Below, piece after piece: positions 36,923-44,939 of a DNA stretch of 64,000 nucleotides. Position numbers and translations under genes: made by a program. The notes beneath the pieces were generated by a model, which worked only from the letters and a program-made list of their open reading frames with translations, was not told where the DNA came from and did no database searches. This DNA is from Clostridium caldaquaticum (lineage in GTDB: Bacteria > Bacillota > Clostridia > Clostridiales > Clostridiaceae). Positions within the stretch are counted from its first letter, which is position 1. Every line of letters starts with the position of its first letter. The DNA lies in contig NZ_JAMSKT010000012.1 in assembly GCF_023806125.1 (NCBI RefSeq), positions 37,016 through 101,015 of the forward strand. The letters are read 5' to 3'.

Positions 36923-36940
36923 TAATACAAAAAAATATTA
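36923..36940. promoter_or_regulatory. Weaker enhancer-like dyad
   Basis: TAATAC-AAAAAA-ATATTA: one mismatch from TAATAC-N6-GTATTA, 207 bp before the -24 element at 37147. The divergent recognition helix of the adjacent activator could explain the altered arm. Confidence 0.4.
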
Positions 36941-37012
36941 ACGTAAATAATTGCAAAATGGTTTTTAAAGTTCGAAAAATATAAATATGATACAAAAATT
37001 TATTATTTTTCA

Positions 37013-37028
37013 AGAAAACGTTTTTTTA
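37013..37028. promoter_or_regulatory. cre-like site AGAAAACGTTTTTTTA
   Basis: It resembles the CcpA box (TGAAAACGTTTTCA) with a complete AAAACGTTTT core. It lies between the third activator and the promoter at 37147. The same core recurs at 59697, 59963 and 62283. Confidence 0.4.
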
Positions 37029-37146
37029 TTTATATTATTTTACTTTATATAAATAATAGTTTTTTATAAAAATAAATAAAAAAAGTTCTTATAAAATCAC
37101 AGTTTTAACGCATTGCTAAGAAAATATGATAAAAATATAACAAATC

Positions 37147-37162
37147 TGGCACACTACTTGCT
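37147..37162 (+). promoter_or_regulatory. Sigma-54 promoter for the 37240 gene
   Basis: TGGCACACTACTTGCT with perfect spacing, identical over 16 bp to the promoter at 42689. It lies 78 bp before the start codon. Confidence 0.93.
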
Positions 37163-37239
37163 TACTATCTGTTTTACATAGATAGTTAAAGATAATATCT
37201 ATGGTACATTCACTTATCAAATTTTAAGGAGGTTATTAC

Positions 37240-38076
37240 ATGCCAATAGAATTTAATCCTATGAGAAGTCTTATTTATGTAGATGTAGTAAAAGAGGATT
37301 ACAGACACTTATTAAAGCATTGGCTCTACAAGCATCATATTCCAGACAGCATTTCACAATTTGGGCCTTATGTAACTAAGTATGCATTTTACCCGGCTCT
37401 TCCAACACCACCAGAGGGAGAAAGATTTGGAGTTACAAGAATGCAGTTAACGGAGCACTATTGGACAGTAAATCCATTTACTGCATCATTTAAAAATAAA
37501 GCTTTAACTGAGTTTTTTCCAATAGATGTATTAAAGTGGCAGGGAAATATCCCAGACAGCAATGAAGAACATATAAATATGGAAGGTGACGATGCAAGAG
37601 CAACAGGCGGTGATAATGGATGTCCTCCGTTTATATTTGCTTTTGTACCGCTTTGCTGGGAAGAAGATTTTAAAGGTTCTCAAAGAACAGTAGAAGATGG
37701 TCCAAACTATCGCTGGCAGTTTGTTATAAAATATCCTGAAGGAGTAACTTTAGAAGAAGGGGATAAATGGTTTTATGAAGAAGTTGTTCCAAAGTTTAAG
37801 GACATGCCTGAAGTTTTAAGACTTCTAACAAGCAAAATTATTCAAAACGTCAATGGATGTCCATTCCAAAGAGTAGTTGAAATGTGGTTTGAAGGTCCTT
37901 CAGCATGGTATAATGCTGCAGTAGTAAAAGCAAAAGAAATTAAAAAGCCAGAATGGGCAAAATATGATGAGTTCCCATATTTAAAGCCTAAGTTTGAAAT
38001 TGCAAGTTTATTTTTGACAGATATTGCTGAAAGCGATAACTATACTCAATATCGAGGATATATTACAATGCGTTAA
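37240..38076 (+). CDS. Uncharacterised protein, possible tandem ferredoxin-like (EthD-type) fold
   Basis: 278 aa, soluble, with no family that I can name. Two halves each begin with a beta strand and a helix with Trp and His (SLIYVDVVKEDYRHLLKHWL and YRWQFVIKYPEGVTLEEGDKW) and end with a strand before a Trp-rich segment. This is suggestive of a tandem dimeric alpha/beta barrel such as EthD or ABM proteins. Conserved-looking His pairs (HHIPD, EHYW) could bind a ligand or metal. ATG 37240 follows AAGGAGG behind a consensus sigma-54 promoter. The flavoprotein gene follows 133 bp later. A catabolic role is likely from context, the reaction unknown. Confidence 0.6.
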   Translation: MPIEFNPMRSLIYVDVVKEDYRHLLKHWLYKHHIPDSISQFGPYVTKYAFYPALPTPPEGERFGVTRMQLTEHYWTVNPFTASFKNKALTEFFPIDVLKWQGNIPDSNEEHINMEGDDARATGGDNGCPPFIFAFVPLCWEEDFKGSQRTVEDGPNYRWQFVIKYPEGVTLEEGDKWFYEEVVPKFKDMPEVLRLLTSKIIQNVNGCPFQRVVEMWFEGPSAWYNAAVVKAKEIKKPEWAKYDEFPYLKPKFEIASLFLTDIAESDNYTQYRGYITMR

Positions 38077-38158
38077 AAAAAGTGGACATTCTTTTTAAAA
38101 TAATATTACTAAAATTTATAATTTCAATATTAAGACATTAAATACAACGATAAAGTAG

Positions 38159-38178
38159 CACAAAAAGTAATTTTTGTG
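38159..38178 (+). repeat. Small inverted repeat before flavoprotein gene
   Basis: CACAAAAA-GTAA-TTTTTGTG, 32 bp before the start codon at 38210. It could be an operator or a partial terminator between the two genes. Confidence 0.4.
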
Positions 38179-38209
38179 TGAAAAATAAGGAATACTAGGA
38201 GGATTATAT

Positions 38210-39175
38210 ATGAAAATATTAGGAATAAGCTGTGGAAGAAAAATGAGCAATACTGAAATTCTTGTAAAAGAGGCATTAATGGGTGCTGAGGAAATGGGTG
38301 CTGAAGTAGAATTAGTAAGACTTCAGGATTTAAACCTTAAACCTTGTACAGGCTGTAATGCTTGTGTTATCAGTCTTCTTGAAAAAGGAGGAGCTGGTGA
38401 ATGCGTTATAAAGGATGATGACTTTGCATTTATTGATGAAAAAATATTAGAATGTGATGGAATAATTATTGGTTCACCAATTTATGAAAAAACTCCAAGT
38501 GGACAATTAAAGGTACTTAATGATAGAATGGGACCATCACATGATATGGCTATGAGAATAATAGGTAAGAAAATTCGTGAAGAAAAGGGAATAACTACTG
38601 GAAAAGGTCCAGATGAAAGATCCTTTAAAACAAGAGTTGCTTCTCTTATAGCAGTTGGAGGAAGTGAATGGGATAATTTAGCATTACCAATGATGCATCT
38701 TTTCACTTTGTCAATGCAGATGGAAGTTGTTGATAAGATGCTTGTTAACTGGGTTGCACTTCCAGGAATGGTAGCTTTAAATGATGATGCTTTAGCTAGA
38801 GCAAGAAAGTCTGGCCGTCATGTTGCAGAAACTTTAATGAAGCCTATTGAGGAAGCTAAATATATTGGAGAAGAGGGAATGTGTCCGCTTTGTCACTCAA
38901 AGGTTATAGAAGTTAGAAATGAAGACAACAATTATCCAGTTATCTGCGGTATCTGCGGAGTTAAGGGAACACTTAATGTTGTTAATGGAAAGGTTAAATT
39001 TGAAGTTAAAGAAGAGGATAAGGTTCATTCACATATTAAACTTTCAGGAAAGTTTGAGCATTGTGAGGAATTAAAAAATGTATCCTTAAAGCCTCATCCA
39101 AAAAGGGATGAATTACCACAAAGATTAGAAAAGTACAGAAATTACTTAAGTTATTCAAAACCTGAACGTAAGTAA
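38210..39175 (+). CDS. Flavodoxin-type iron-sulfur flavoprotein with zinc-ribbon tail
   Basis: 321 aa. An NADPH-dependent FMN reductase / flavodoxin-like domain covers about 1-230. A CxxCxxC motif (CTGCNAC) follows strand two, as in the iron-sulfur flavoproteins, and GSPIYEKTPSGQLKVLNDR forms the FMN loop. A C-terminal four-Cys ribbon (CPLCHS then CGICG, about 225-250) may bind zinc or iron like rubredoxin. ATG 38210 follows AGGAGG. It probably supplies electrons to a reduction step in this module. Confidence 0.85.
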   Translation: MKILGISCGRKMSNTEILVKEALMGAEEMGAEVELVRLQDLNLKPCTGCNACVISLLEKGGAGECVIKDDDFAFIDEKILECDGIIIGSPIYEKTPSGQLKVLNDRMGPSHDMAMRIIGKKIREEKGITTGKGPDERSFKTRVASLIAVGGSEWDNLALPMMHLFTLSMQMEVVDKMLVNWVALPGMVALNDDALARARKSGRHVAETLMKPIEEAKYIGEEGMCPLCHSKVIEVRNEDNNYPVICGICGVKGTLNVVNGKVKFEVKEEDKVHSHIKLSGKFEHCEELKNVSLKPHPKRDELPQRLEKYRNYLSYSKPERK

Positions 39176-39192
39176 ATATAATTTAGTTTAAT

Positions 39193-39233
39193 GAAGAGGT
39201 AAAGCTGTTCTTAATAAAAGCTTGCCTCTTTTA
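39193..39233 (+). terminator. Terminator after flavoprotein gene
   Basis: AAGAGG-AAAGCT pairs imperfectly with AGCTTGCCTCTT, followed by TTTATAATTTTTT. Confidence 0.65.
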
Positions 39234-39458
39234 TAATTTTTTGCAAAGGAAATAATATAAGCAAATATCTATGCTATAAGAAGATTGTACTATACTTAGA
39301 ATGTTAATAGAAATATATTTGATTTAGTTTATTAAAAAATACTTTATAAGTAAATACGTAGAAATTTTCACTTTTACAAATCTTTAAGGTTATTTTAAGG
39401 TATATGCTTTATTATTTAAATATGACATGAAGCAATAATGCTAACTGATAAAAAATAA

Positions 39459-39650
39459 ATGATTATTATAAGAGGAGCAACTGCAACTTCTGATCTTGAT
39501 ACTTCAGAATTATTCAGTGACAGGGATTTGGAGTAGTCTGCATATCTTACAAGTGCAACACAGATTAAATTAGAAAGCGGGGAGGAATGTGTAAATAGTT
39601 TTTTATTGTGCAGTCAGCACAAATTAATAGTTGATTTTTTCAATACCCTA
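39459..39650 (+). pseudogene. Fragment of a DUF4353-type carbohydrate-binding protein
   Basis: A frame from ATG 39459 reads GATATSDLDTSELFSDRDLE, then a TAG, then SAYLTSATQIKLESGE before losing similarity. From memory, DUF4353 exported proteins carry a similar segment (DTSDMFTDRDLEQ and a following VTI-like stretch), so the TAG would sit where Gln is usual. It is a short relic within a 560-bp gap; apart from it and the terminator I see only AT-rich sequence there. Confidence is limited because only about 40 residues are available. Confidence 0.4.
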
Positions 39651-39736
39651 TGATGTTTTTTAAGATTACATATTATATTATTTAATTACTGAAAAAGTAA
39701 AAAACTAGAAAATTAAATACTATAAGGAGGCCTAAA

Positions 39737-40663
39737 ATGAAAAAGTTTGTAGATTTATTATTTAAATCAATGATTGAACATGATCCATCAATATTACCGC
39801 TTGCAGACAGATATGCAGCTACAGAAAATTCTCATGCAGCTGCATTACATGCTATGACCAGCTGGAGAACTATTACTGGTGTAAATTGTATAGGGCATTT
39901 GGTTATTGATAAGCAAGATGGGAGTATATTTGTTACTGCAAGTCTTGATGAAAACGGTTCACCAACCATATTTAATGGAAGACTTAAAATTGAAAATGAG
40001 CTTATTGCTGAATTAGAGATTAATTTAATTCGTTCCCGGGGAGATTCTGGTTTTGTATATCTGCCTGAAGAAATGGATAAGCATCATAATGGCTGGACTT
40101 CTCCAATACCAGAAGATGGACGAGCAACAAGAGAAGAGTTACTGGCTATAGGAAAAGCTATATTTGATGCAAGCAGCAAAGTAGAATATGAAGCTTCACC
40201 AGACTGTATATTAGAAGAGGTAGGAGGCATTGTTTATGAAGATCCCGATTATCTTGAAACATTACAAGGGGATGAAGGTAATAATGGTTCATCAGGGCCT
40301 AGAGAAAAAGTAACCATACCGGCAGGTTTATGGCCAATGAGGCCTCAGGACCCAAACGCAAGAGTTATAGCTGTAGATGAAGAACAGGGAATAGTTGTAA
40401 GTACAGCTCAAATTCCTGGATATGTTTGCCCTTATGTAGTTTCTAATGAAACAGGAGCTTGCTTTGTTCCAGAATGTATGATTGAGATGCATAATAAAAC
40501 TCTTAATATAGAAAGTTTTAAAGGGAAAAAGGTACTAAAACAGATGCCTGCTACTGGTACTACAATTGAAATACTAAGATTTCATTCTGGAAAAATTCAA
40601 GCAATGCATCGTTATATAAATCTTCAGGGACCAGGAGCTATTTCTCCATGGGTGACAAAGTAA
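39737..40663 (+). CDS. Uncharacterised NTF2/SnoaL-like protein (DUF8021-like)
   Basis: 308 aa, soluble. The opening HDPSILPLADRYAATENSHAA and the strand TSWRTITGVNCIGHLVIDKQDGSIFVTA resemble NTF2-like proteins of the DUF8021 type, known mainly from fungal polyketide and aromatic contexts. A second half (about 180-308) also looks beta-rich and may be a duplicated or partner domain. ATG 39737 follows AAGGAGG. It is convergent with the PucR-type regulator gene, with a shared terminator. Its function is unknown; isomerase, hydrolase and lyase are all seen on this fold. Confidence 0.5.
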   Translation: MKKFVDLLFKSMIEHDPSILPLADRYAATENSHAAALHAMTSWRTITGVNCIGHLVIDKQDGSIFVTASLDENGSPTIFNGRLKIENELIAELEINLIRSRGDSGFVYLPEEMDKHHNGWTSPIPEDGRATREELLAIGKAIFDASSKVEYEASPDCILEEVGGIVYEDPDYLETLQGDEGNNGSSGPREKVTIPAGLWPMRPQDPNARVIAVDEEQGIVVSTAQIPGYVCPYVVSNETGACFVPECMIEMHNKTLNIESFKGKKVLKQMPATGTTIEILRFHSGKIQAMHRYINLQGPGAISPWVTK

Positions 40664-40688
40664 GATGAATTTTATATAAATTTTAATT

Positions 40689-40718
40689 AAATAGCCAGTA
40701 GGTTTCTACTGGCTATTT
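40689..40718. terminator. Bidirectional terminator between convergent genes
   Basis: AAATAGCCAGTAG and CTACTGGCTATTT form a perfect 13-bp stem with loop GTTT, symmetric for both strands. Confidence 0.85.
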
Positions 40719-40746
40719 AACTAGAACAATTAAATAGTATAAGTAT

Positions 40747-42333
40747 TTACATAAAGGTAAGGTTTACATATTTCGAATTATTATTACTAGTAGCTTTTTT
40801 AAACATTAATATTTTAAAGGAAAACTGCAGATGAAAAGAAATATCTTTATCATTTAAATCTAAATTCATGATTTCTGAGATTTTTTCTATTCTATAGCTT
40901 AGTGTGTTTCGATGAATATGAAGACTGTTTGCAGATACTACTAGATTTTTATCATTATATAGATAAACATATAAACTTTCTAAAAAATTAGTACCATGCT
41001 TTTCATCGTATTCTAAGAGCACAAATATGGATGGGTGACAGAAGGACATTATATCTTCACTTAAAGAACATATACTCATGAAGTCATAAATCATGTAATC
41101 TTCATAGTTATAAAATAATTTATCTTTTTCTAAATGAGTTCCAATTTCTATAGCTTTTAATGATTGGTCATAATACTTGCGTAAATGAGTTAATTGGTGA
41201 AAACAGCTGCTAATACCTGCTGTTAACTTATGCTTGTTTAAAAGCTGTATGATACCGTTTAAATCATTAAAAAGATTAAATATCTTCTTCTTTCGGCTTA
41301 GAATTATAACAATAGCATCATTATAAAATATAGACTTACTATAGCCTTGTAAATTAGATACTAATCCCATAATATCAGTAAAGGTCATATTACCATCTAT
41401 TGGCATATTAGAACGGATTGTAAGTACATAAATATTATCCTCTAAATTTAAATCCAGATATTTTATTCTCTCATTTACTGCAGAAGAATCCTGTAAATTC
41501 CCATCTAGTAAATCCTTAATAAAATATTCGTATATAATACCTCGTGAATTTTTAAAAAATTTATTTTTCTGCATTTCCATAGAAATTACTTTACTTAACA
41601 ATGCAAGTATTTCAAAATCTTCTTCGCTATAAGGCTTAAAATAACAAGGAACTGTAATATAACCTACCGGTTTATTATCTATTAGAATATTTGAGTGAAG
41701 CACATGAATTTTAGATTCTTCTATAAAAGTTGAAAAAGGGTAGTTACTTTTTCTAACTTTTTCATAAAGACCTATTGAGTTCCCCCTTGAAATATGAGAA
41801 AAAGAACCATAGCCTGTTGTAGTAAGCTCGTACCAAATAGGATCATCTACATTAATATTTTTTGTAAAAGCAAGTATCTTATGACTTAAATCAGATACAT
41901 GAATAGGATTTCCAAGAATTTTATAGCTTATATCAATAATATGCTGTATACCTTTGTCTTCTACTAAAGCAGTAAACAGATTGGCAGAATCAACTGTAAG
42001 ACGCTGATGAGATAATAAAATGTCTTGAATATAATTAAATAGCTCAATGATATCAACATTATTAATTATTATTAAATTTAGTTGATAACAATCATATGTA
42101 TCTAATTTCAGTGAACAATCACTTACGCAAATAATATTTACAGGGTTATTTATTGGTAAAACATGCAGCAAATCTGAAGCTTTTGTAATATACAGTACAT
42201 TAGGATCAAAATTTAGGCTGTTTATTGGAAGTAATTTAATTGATTTGATAGGAATTTGCTCACCTAAGGATAAGTACAGCTCAAATTTATATTGTTTTAT
42301 CTTACTTATTAATGTGCCTATATTTAATTCCAT
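40747..42333 (-). CDS. PucR/CdaR-family transcriptional regulator
   Basis: 528 aa. The N-terminal region (about 1-120) resembles PucR_1 / diguanylate-like sensor parts, followed by a GGDEF-like or GAF-like middle. The C-terminal HTH_30 domain reads SANSLHIHRNTLSYRIEKISEIM and is the hallmark of PucR/CdaR proteins. The start is placed at 42333, where GGGGGA precedes the ATG; upstream in-frame codons to 42384 begin with TTG and lack a site. It lies between the NTF2-like gene (convergent) and the phloroglucinol-type operon (divergent), so it may add a second input to the latter besides sigma-54. Confidence 0.85.
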   Translation of the reverse strand: MELNIGTLISKIKQYKFELYLSLGEQIPIKSIKLLPINSLNFDPNVLYITKASDLLHVLPINNPVNIICVSDCSLKLDTYDCYQLNLIIINNVDIIELFNYIQDILLSHQRLTVDSANLFTALVEDKGIQHIIDISYKILGNPIHVSDLSHKILAFTKNINVDDPIWYELTTTGYGSFSHISRGNSIGLYEKVRKSNYPFSTFIEESKIHVLHSNILIDNKPVGYITVPCYFKPYSEEDFEILALLSKVISMEMQKNKFFKNSRGIIYEYFIKDLLDGNLQDSSAVNERIKYLDLNLEDNIYVLTIRSNMPIDGNMTFTDIMGLVSNLQGYSKSIFYNDAIVIILSRKKKIFNLFNDLNGIIQLLNKHKLTAGISSCFHQLTHLRKYYDQSLKAIEIGTHLEKDKLFYNYEDYMIYDFMSICSLSEDIMSFCHPSIFVLLEYDEKHGTNFLESLYVYLYNDKNLVVSANSLHIHRNTLSYRIEKISEIMNLDLNDKDISFHLQFSFKILMFKKATSNNNSKYVNLTFM

Positions 42334-42467
42334 AAGTTCCCCCATTAATCTTTTTAAAATCCATTTTATGTAAGTTAATTTCAAATATTTAGTATTAATA
42401 TATATATTACAACTTTAACAATATAAATTAAAGATGCATTAATTTGAATTTATAAAACATTTCAAAT

Positions 42468-42583
42468 TGAACAAAATACAATTGTTCACAAACTTCTATT
42501 TTTTTATTTAATATTCAGAAATTTTAAGTCAAAACTAAATTATATCAGTATAAAATAATGGGTTTATGAATTAAATAAATTCA
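42468..42583. promoter_or_regulatory. Two dyads before the 42689 promoter
   Basis: TGAACAA-N7-TTGTTCA at 42468-42488 and TGAATT-N5-AATTCA at 42567-42583 lie about 200 and 105 bp before the -24 element. They are in enhancer position. The second shares TGAAT/ATTCA half sites with the tandem repeats at 53959-53998 next to the fourth activator. Beyond these and the sigma-54 promoter, the gap 42334-42793 shows nothing else. Confidence 0.45.
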
Positions 42584-42688
42584 CTTTAATTAAATTATGT
42601 GAAGTATGACAATGAAGTACATATTTATAAGGTTGATTAAATGCGGTTTTAAGAGTCTTTAATAAATTTTTAACGAAAATAGTTAATA

Positions 42689-42704
42689 TGGCACACTACT
42701 TGCT
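42689..42704 (+). promoter_or_regulatory. Sigma-54 promoter of the phloroglucinol-type operon
   Basis: TGGCACACTACTTGCT: full consensus with exact spacing, 90 bp before the cupin gene. It probably drives a long operon from 42794 to about 52300, since the genes are spaced 3-37 bp apart. Confidence 0.93.
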
Positions 42705-42793
42705 CCTTAGTAAAATTGTATCAGGTTTCCATATAAAAAACTGTACATTATTTGCATAAGCAACACTTAATTAAAATAGAAAGGGTGTAAAAC

Positions 42794-43120
42794 ATGAAAA
42801 AAGTAAGTATTGAGGATTTAAAAGCATATAATCCTCCAAAGCATTTTGAAATGAGAGCACTAAAGGTGCATGAAAAGGAAGCAGGACCTGAACCAAAGTA
42901 TTGGATGGGTATGTCTCACTTTCTTCCAGGAGGAGGAGCAGAATATGGAGTAGTTCCTATGGAACTTGTTTATTTTGTATTGGATGGGGAAATTACAGTA
43001 AAGACTAAGGATGAAACATTTAAATTAAAAAAATGGGAATCCATTCATATTATGCCTGGCGAATCAAGAGAAGTAATAAATGAGACAAATCTGCCGGCAA
43101 CTATGCTTGTAATAATGTAA
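42794..43120 (+). CDS. Small cupin-domain protein
   Basis: 108 aa, a single cupin barrel with EYGVVPMELVYFVLDGEITVKTKDE and HIMPGESREVIN. The usual HxH...E metal motif is not complete (only H78 in SIHIMPG is clear), so it may not bind metal in the standard way. It is the first gene behind the sigma-54 promoter and lies 17-26 bp before the reductase. Possible roles are a substrate-binding accessory or a tautomerase/isomerase; not determined. Confidence 0.75.
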   Translation: MKKVSIEDLKAYNPPKHFEMRALKVHEKEAGPEPKYWMGMSHFLPGGGAEYGVVPMELVYFVLDGEITVKTKDETFKLKKWESIHIMPGESREVINETNLPATMLVIM

Positions 43121-43146
43121 AAATTTAAATTTATGAGGTGAAAGAA

Positions 43147-43920
43147 ATGCAGGATATATTTTCATTAAAAGGTAAAAATGCTGTAGTAGTTGGAGGAGCT
43201 GGAGGAATAGGACAGGCTATAGCAAAAGGACTAGCTTTCTACGGAGCTAACGTAGCCATTGCCAGCAGAAATCTTGAAAGCTTAAATAGAGCAGCAAAGG
43301 AAATTGAGGAAGAAGTTTCAGTAAAGATTAAGGTATTTCAGGTAGATGCAGCTAATGAAGAGAGCATAAAAAGTTTAGCTCAAAATGTAGCAGCAGATAT
43401 GGGAAGAGTAGATATATTAGTAAATTCTCAGGGATACAATAAAAAATACGATGCAATAGAGTTCCCTATGGATGTATGGGACGATATGTTTGATGTAAAC
43501 GTAAAGGGTGTTATGATGTGCTGCAAGGAATTTGCAAAGCTTATGATACCAAATAAGTATGGAAAAATTATTAACGTATCTTCTGTTAGAGGTGCAAGAG
43601 CCTGCGGAGGAGGAAATGCAGCTTACTGCTCAACTAAAGGTGCACTTGATATGTTAACTAGAGTGCTTTGTGTTGAGCTTGCTCCTTATAATATTACAGT
43701 TAATGCAATAGGACCTACTATTACTGAAACACCAATGATGAAGGATATAATGAATAAAAATCTTGAAATTAAAAATAAAATCCTTGGAAATATTCCTATG
43801 GGAAGAATGGGAGAAAAGGATGATGTAATAGGAACAGCAGTATTTCTTGCATCTGATGCATCAAGATTTGTAACTGGACAAGTTATATATACAGATGGAG
43901 GACAAACAGCAGCTGTTTAA
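43147..43920 (+). CDS. SDR-family reductase, candidate phloroglucinol reductase
   Basis: 257-aa classical short-chain dehydrogenase: cofactor loop GGAGGIGQAIA, NSQG, catalytic Ser in INVSSVRGA and YCSTK (Tyr-x3-Lys). An Arg after the second strand (IASRNLE) favours NADPH. Phloroglucinol reductase, which gives dihydrophloroglucinol, is an NADPH enzyme of this family. The neighbouring dehydrogenase, BKACE, thiolase and CoA-transferase supply later steps of that pathway. GAGGTG stands 6 nt before ATG 43147; a GTG at 43138 overlaps it. The general function is sure; the substrate is inferred from context, and a 3-oxoacyl reductase is the alternative. Confidence 0.85.
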   Translation: MQDIFSLKGKNAVVVGGAGGIGQAIAKGLAFYGANVAIASRNLESLNRAAKEIEEEVSVKIKVFQVDAANEESIKSLAQNVAADMGRVDILVNSQGYNKKYDAIEFPMDVWDDMFDVNVKGVMMCCKEFAKLMIPNKYGKIINVSSVRGARACGGGNAAYCSTKGALDMLTRVLCVELAPYNITVNAIGPTITETPMMKDIMNKNLEIKNKILGNIPMGRMGEKDDVIGTAVFLASDASRFVTGQVIYTDGGQTAAV

Positions 43921-43957
43921 AAGCTAATAATTTAAAAAAGTGTAATGTGGGGGAAAT

Positions 43958-44923
43958 ATGAAAGCTGAAGATATTAAAAATATAGCATGTGTAGGAGCAG
44001 GGGTTATTGGCGCAGGCTGGGCAACTAACTTTGCAATGAAAGGGTATAGTGTAGCTGTCTTTGATATTAGCCCTGAAAGCTTAAAAAAAGCAGAAAGCAT
44101 AATCGAAAAAAATCTGCAGTATCTTGCGGATAAGGATTTGATAAAAAAAGAAGATATTAAAGCTATTAAAAATAAAGTAAAGTACACAACAGATTTAAAA
44201 GAGGCAGTTGAAGATGCACAGTTTATTCAGGAAAGCGGTCCTGAAAGATATGATATTAAAGAGCAGATGCTGAAAGAAATAGAAAAATATACTTCAAAGG
44301 AAACTATAATAGCCAGCAGTACTTCGGGACTTCTTATAAGTGAAATTGCTAAAAATGCAGTTTATCCTGAAAGATGCATAGGGGGGCATCCTTACAATCC
44401 TCCTCATCTTATTCCTCTTGTTGAGATAACAAAAGGAGAGAAGTCAAGTGATGAAGCGGCAAAAACAGCTTATGACTTTTATGCTGCTTTAAATAAAGAA
44501 CCGGTTATACTTCAGAAGGAAACTGTAGGATTTATTGCTAATAGGCTTCAGCTGGCACTTTACAGAGAAGCAATAGATCTTGTTGTCAGGGGAGTTTGTA
44601 CAGTTGAGGATGTAGATAAGGCAACACTTTATGGACCAGGATTAAGGCTTGGTGTTATGGGGCCTAATCTTATATTTCATCTTGGCGCTGGAGAGCAAGG
44701 TATAAGAGGACTTTTGACCAGTCTACATGATTCCAGTGCAGCAAGGCTTAAAGATATGGCAAATTGGGTGGAAGAACCTGAAGGATGGCCGGATATAGCA
44801 GAAGAGGGGGTACTTAAGGAAATTGAAAATCGCCCTCAAGAAACTGGGAAAACAATACCAGAATTAATAAAATTTCGTGATGATATGTTAATTGAGCTGC
44901 TAAAGCTCCATAAAAAAATTTAG
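43958..44923 (+). CDS. 3-hydroxy acid dehydrogenase (3HCDH family), candidate 3-hydroxy-5-oxohexanoate dehydrogenase
   Basis: 321 aa. NAD motif GAGVIGAGWA; catalytic segment GGHPYNPPHLIPLVE; 3HCDH C-terminal domain. The HPYNPPHLIPLVE form is typical of members acting on free acids (carnitine and L-gulonate dehydrogenases) rather than CoA esters. Followed after 16 bp by a BKACE enzyme, the usual partner that cleaves the 3-oxo acid formed. In the phloroglucinol route it would oxidise (S)-3-hydroxy-5-oxohexanoate to triacetate. L-carnitine is the main alternative, but the SDR and cyclase-family neighbours argue against it. ATG 43958 follows GGGGGA. Confidence 0.85.
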   Translation: MKAEDIKNIACVGAGVIGAGWATNFAMKGYSVAVFDISPESLKKAESIIEKNLQYLADKDLIKKEDIKAIKNKVKYTTDLKEAVEDAQFIQESGPERYDIKEQMLKEIEKYTSKETIIASSTSGLLISEIAKNAVYPERCIGGHPYNPPHLIPLVEITKGEKSSDEAAKTAYDFYAALNKEPVILQKETVGFIANRLQLALYREAIDLVVRGVCTVEDVDKATLYGPGLRLGVMGPNLIFHLGAGEQGIRGLLTSLHDSSAARLKDMANWVEEPEGWPDIAEEGVLKEIENRPQETGKTIPELIKFRDDMLIELLKLHKKI

Positions 44924-44939
44924 TCAGGAGGTACAATGA

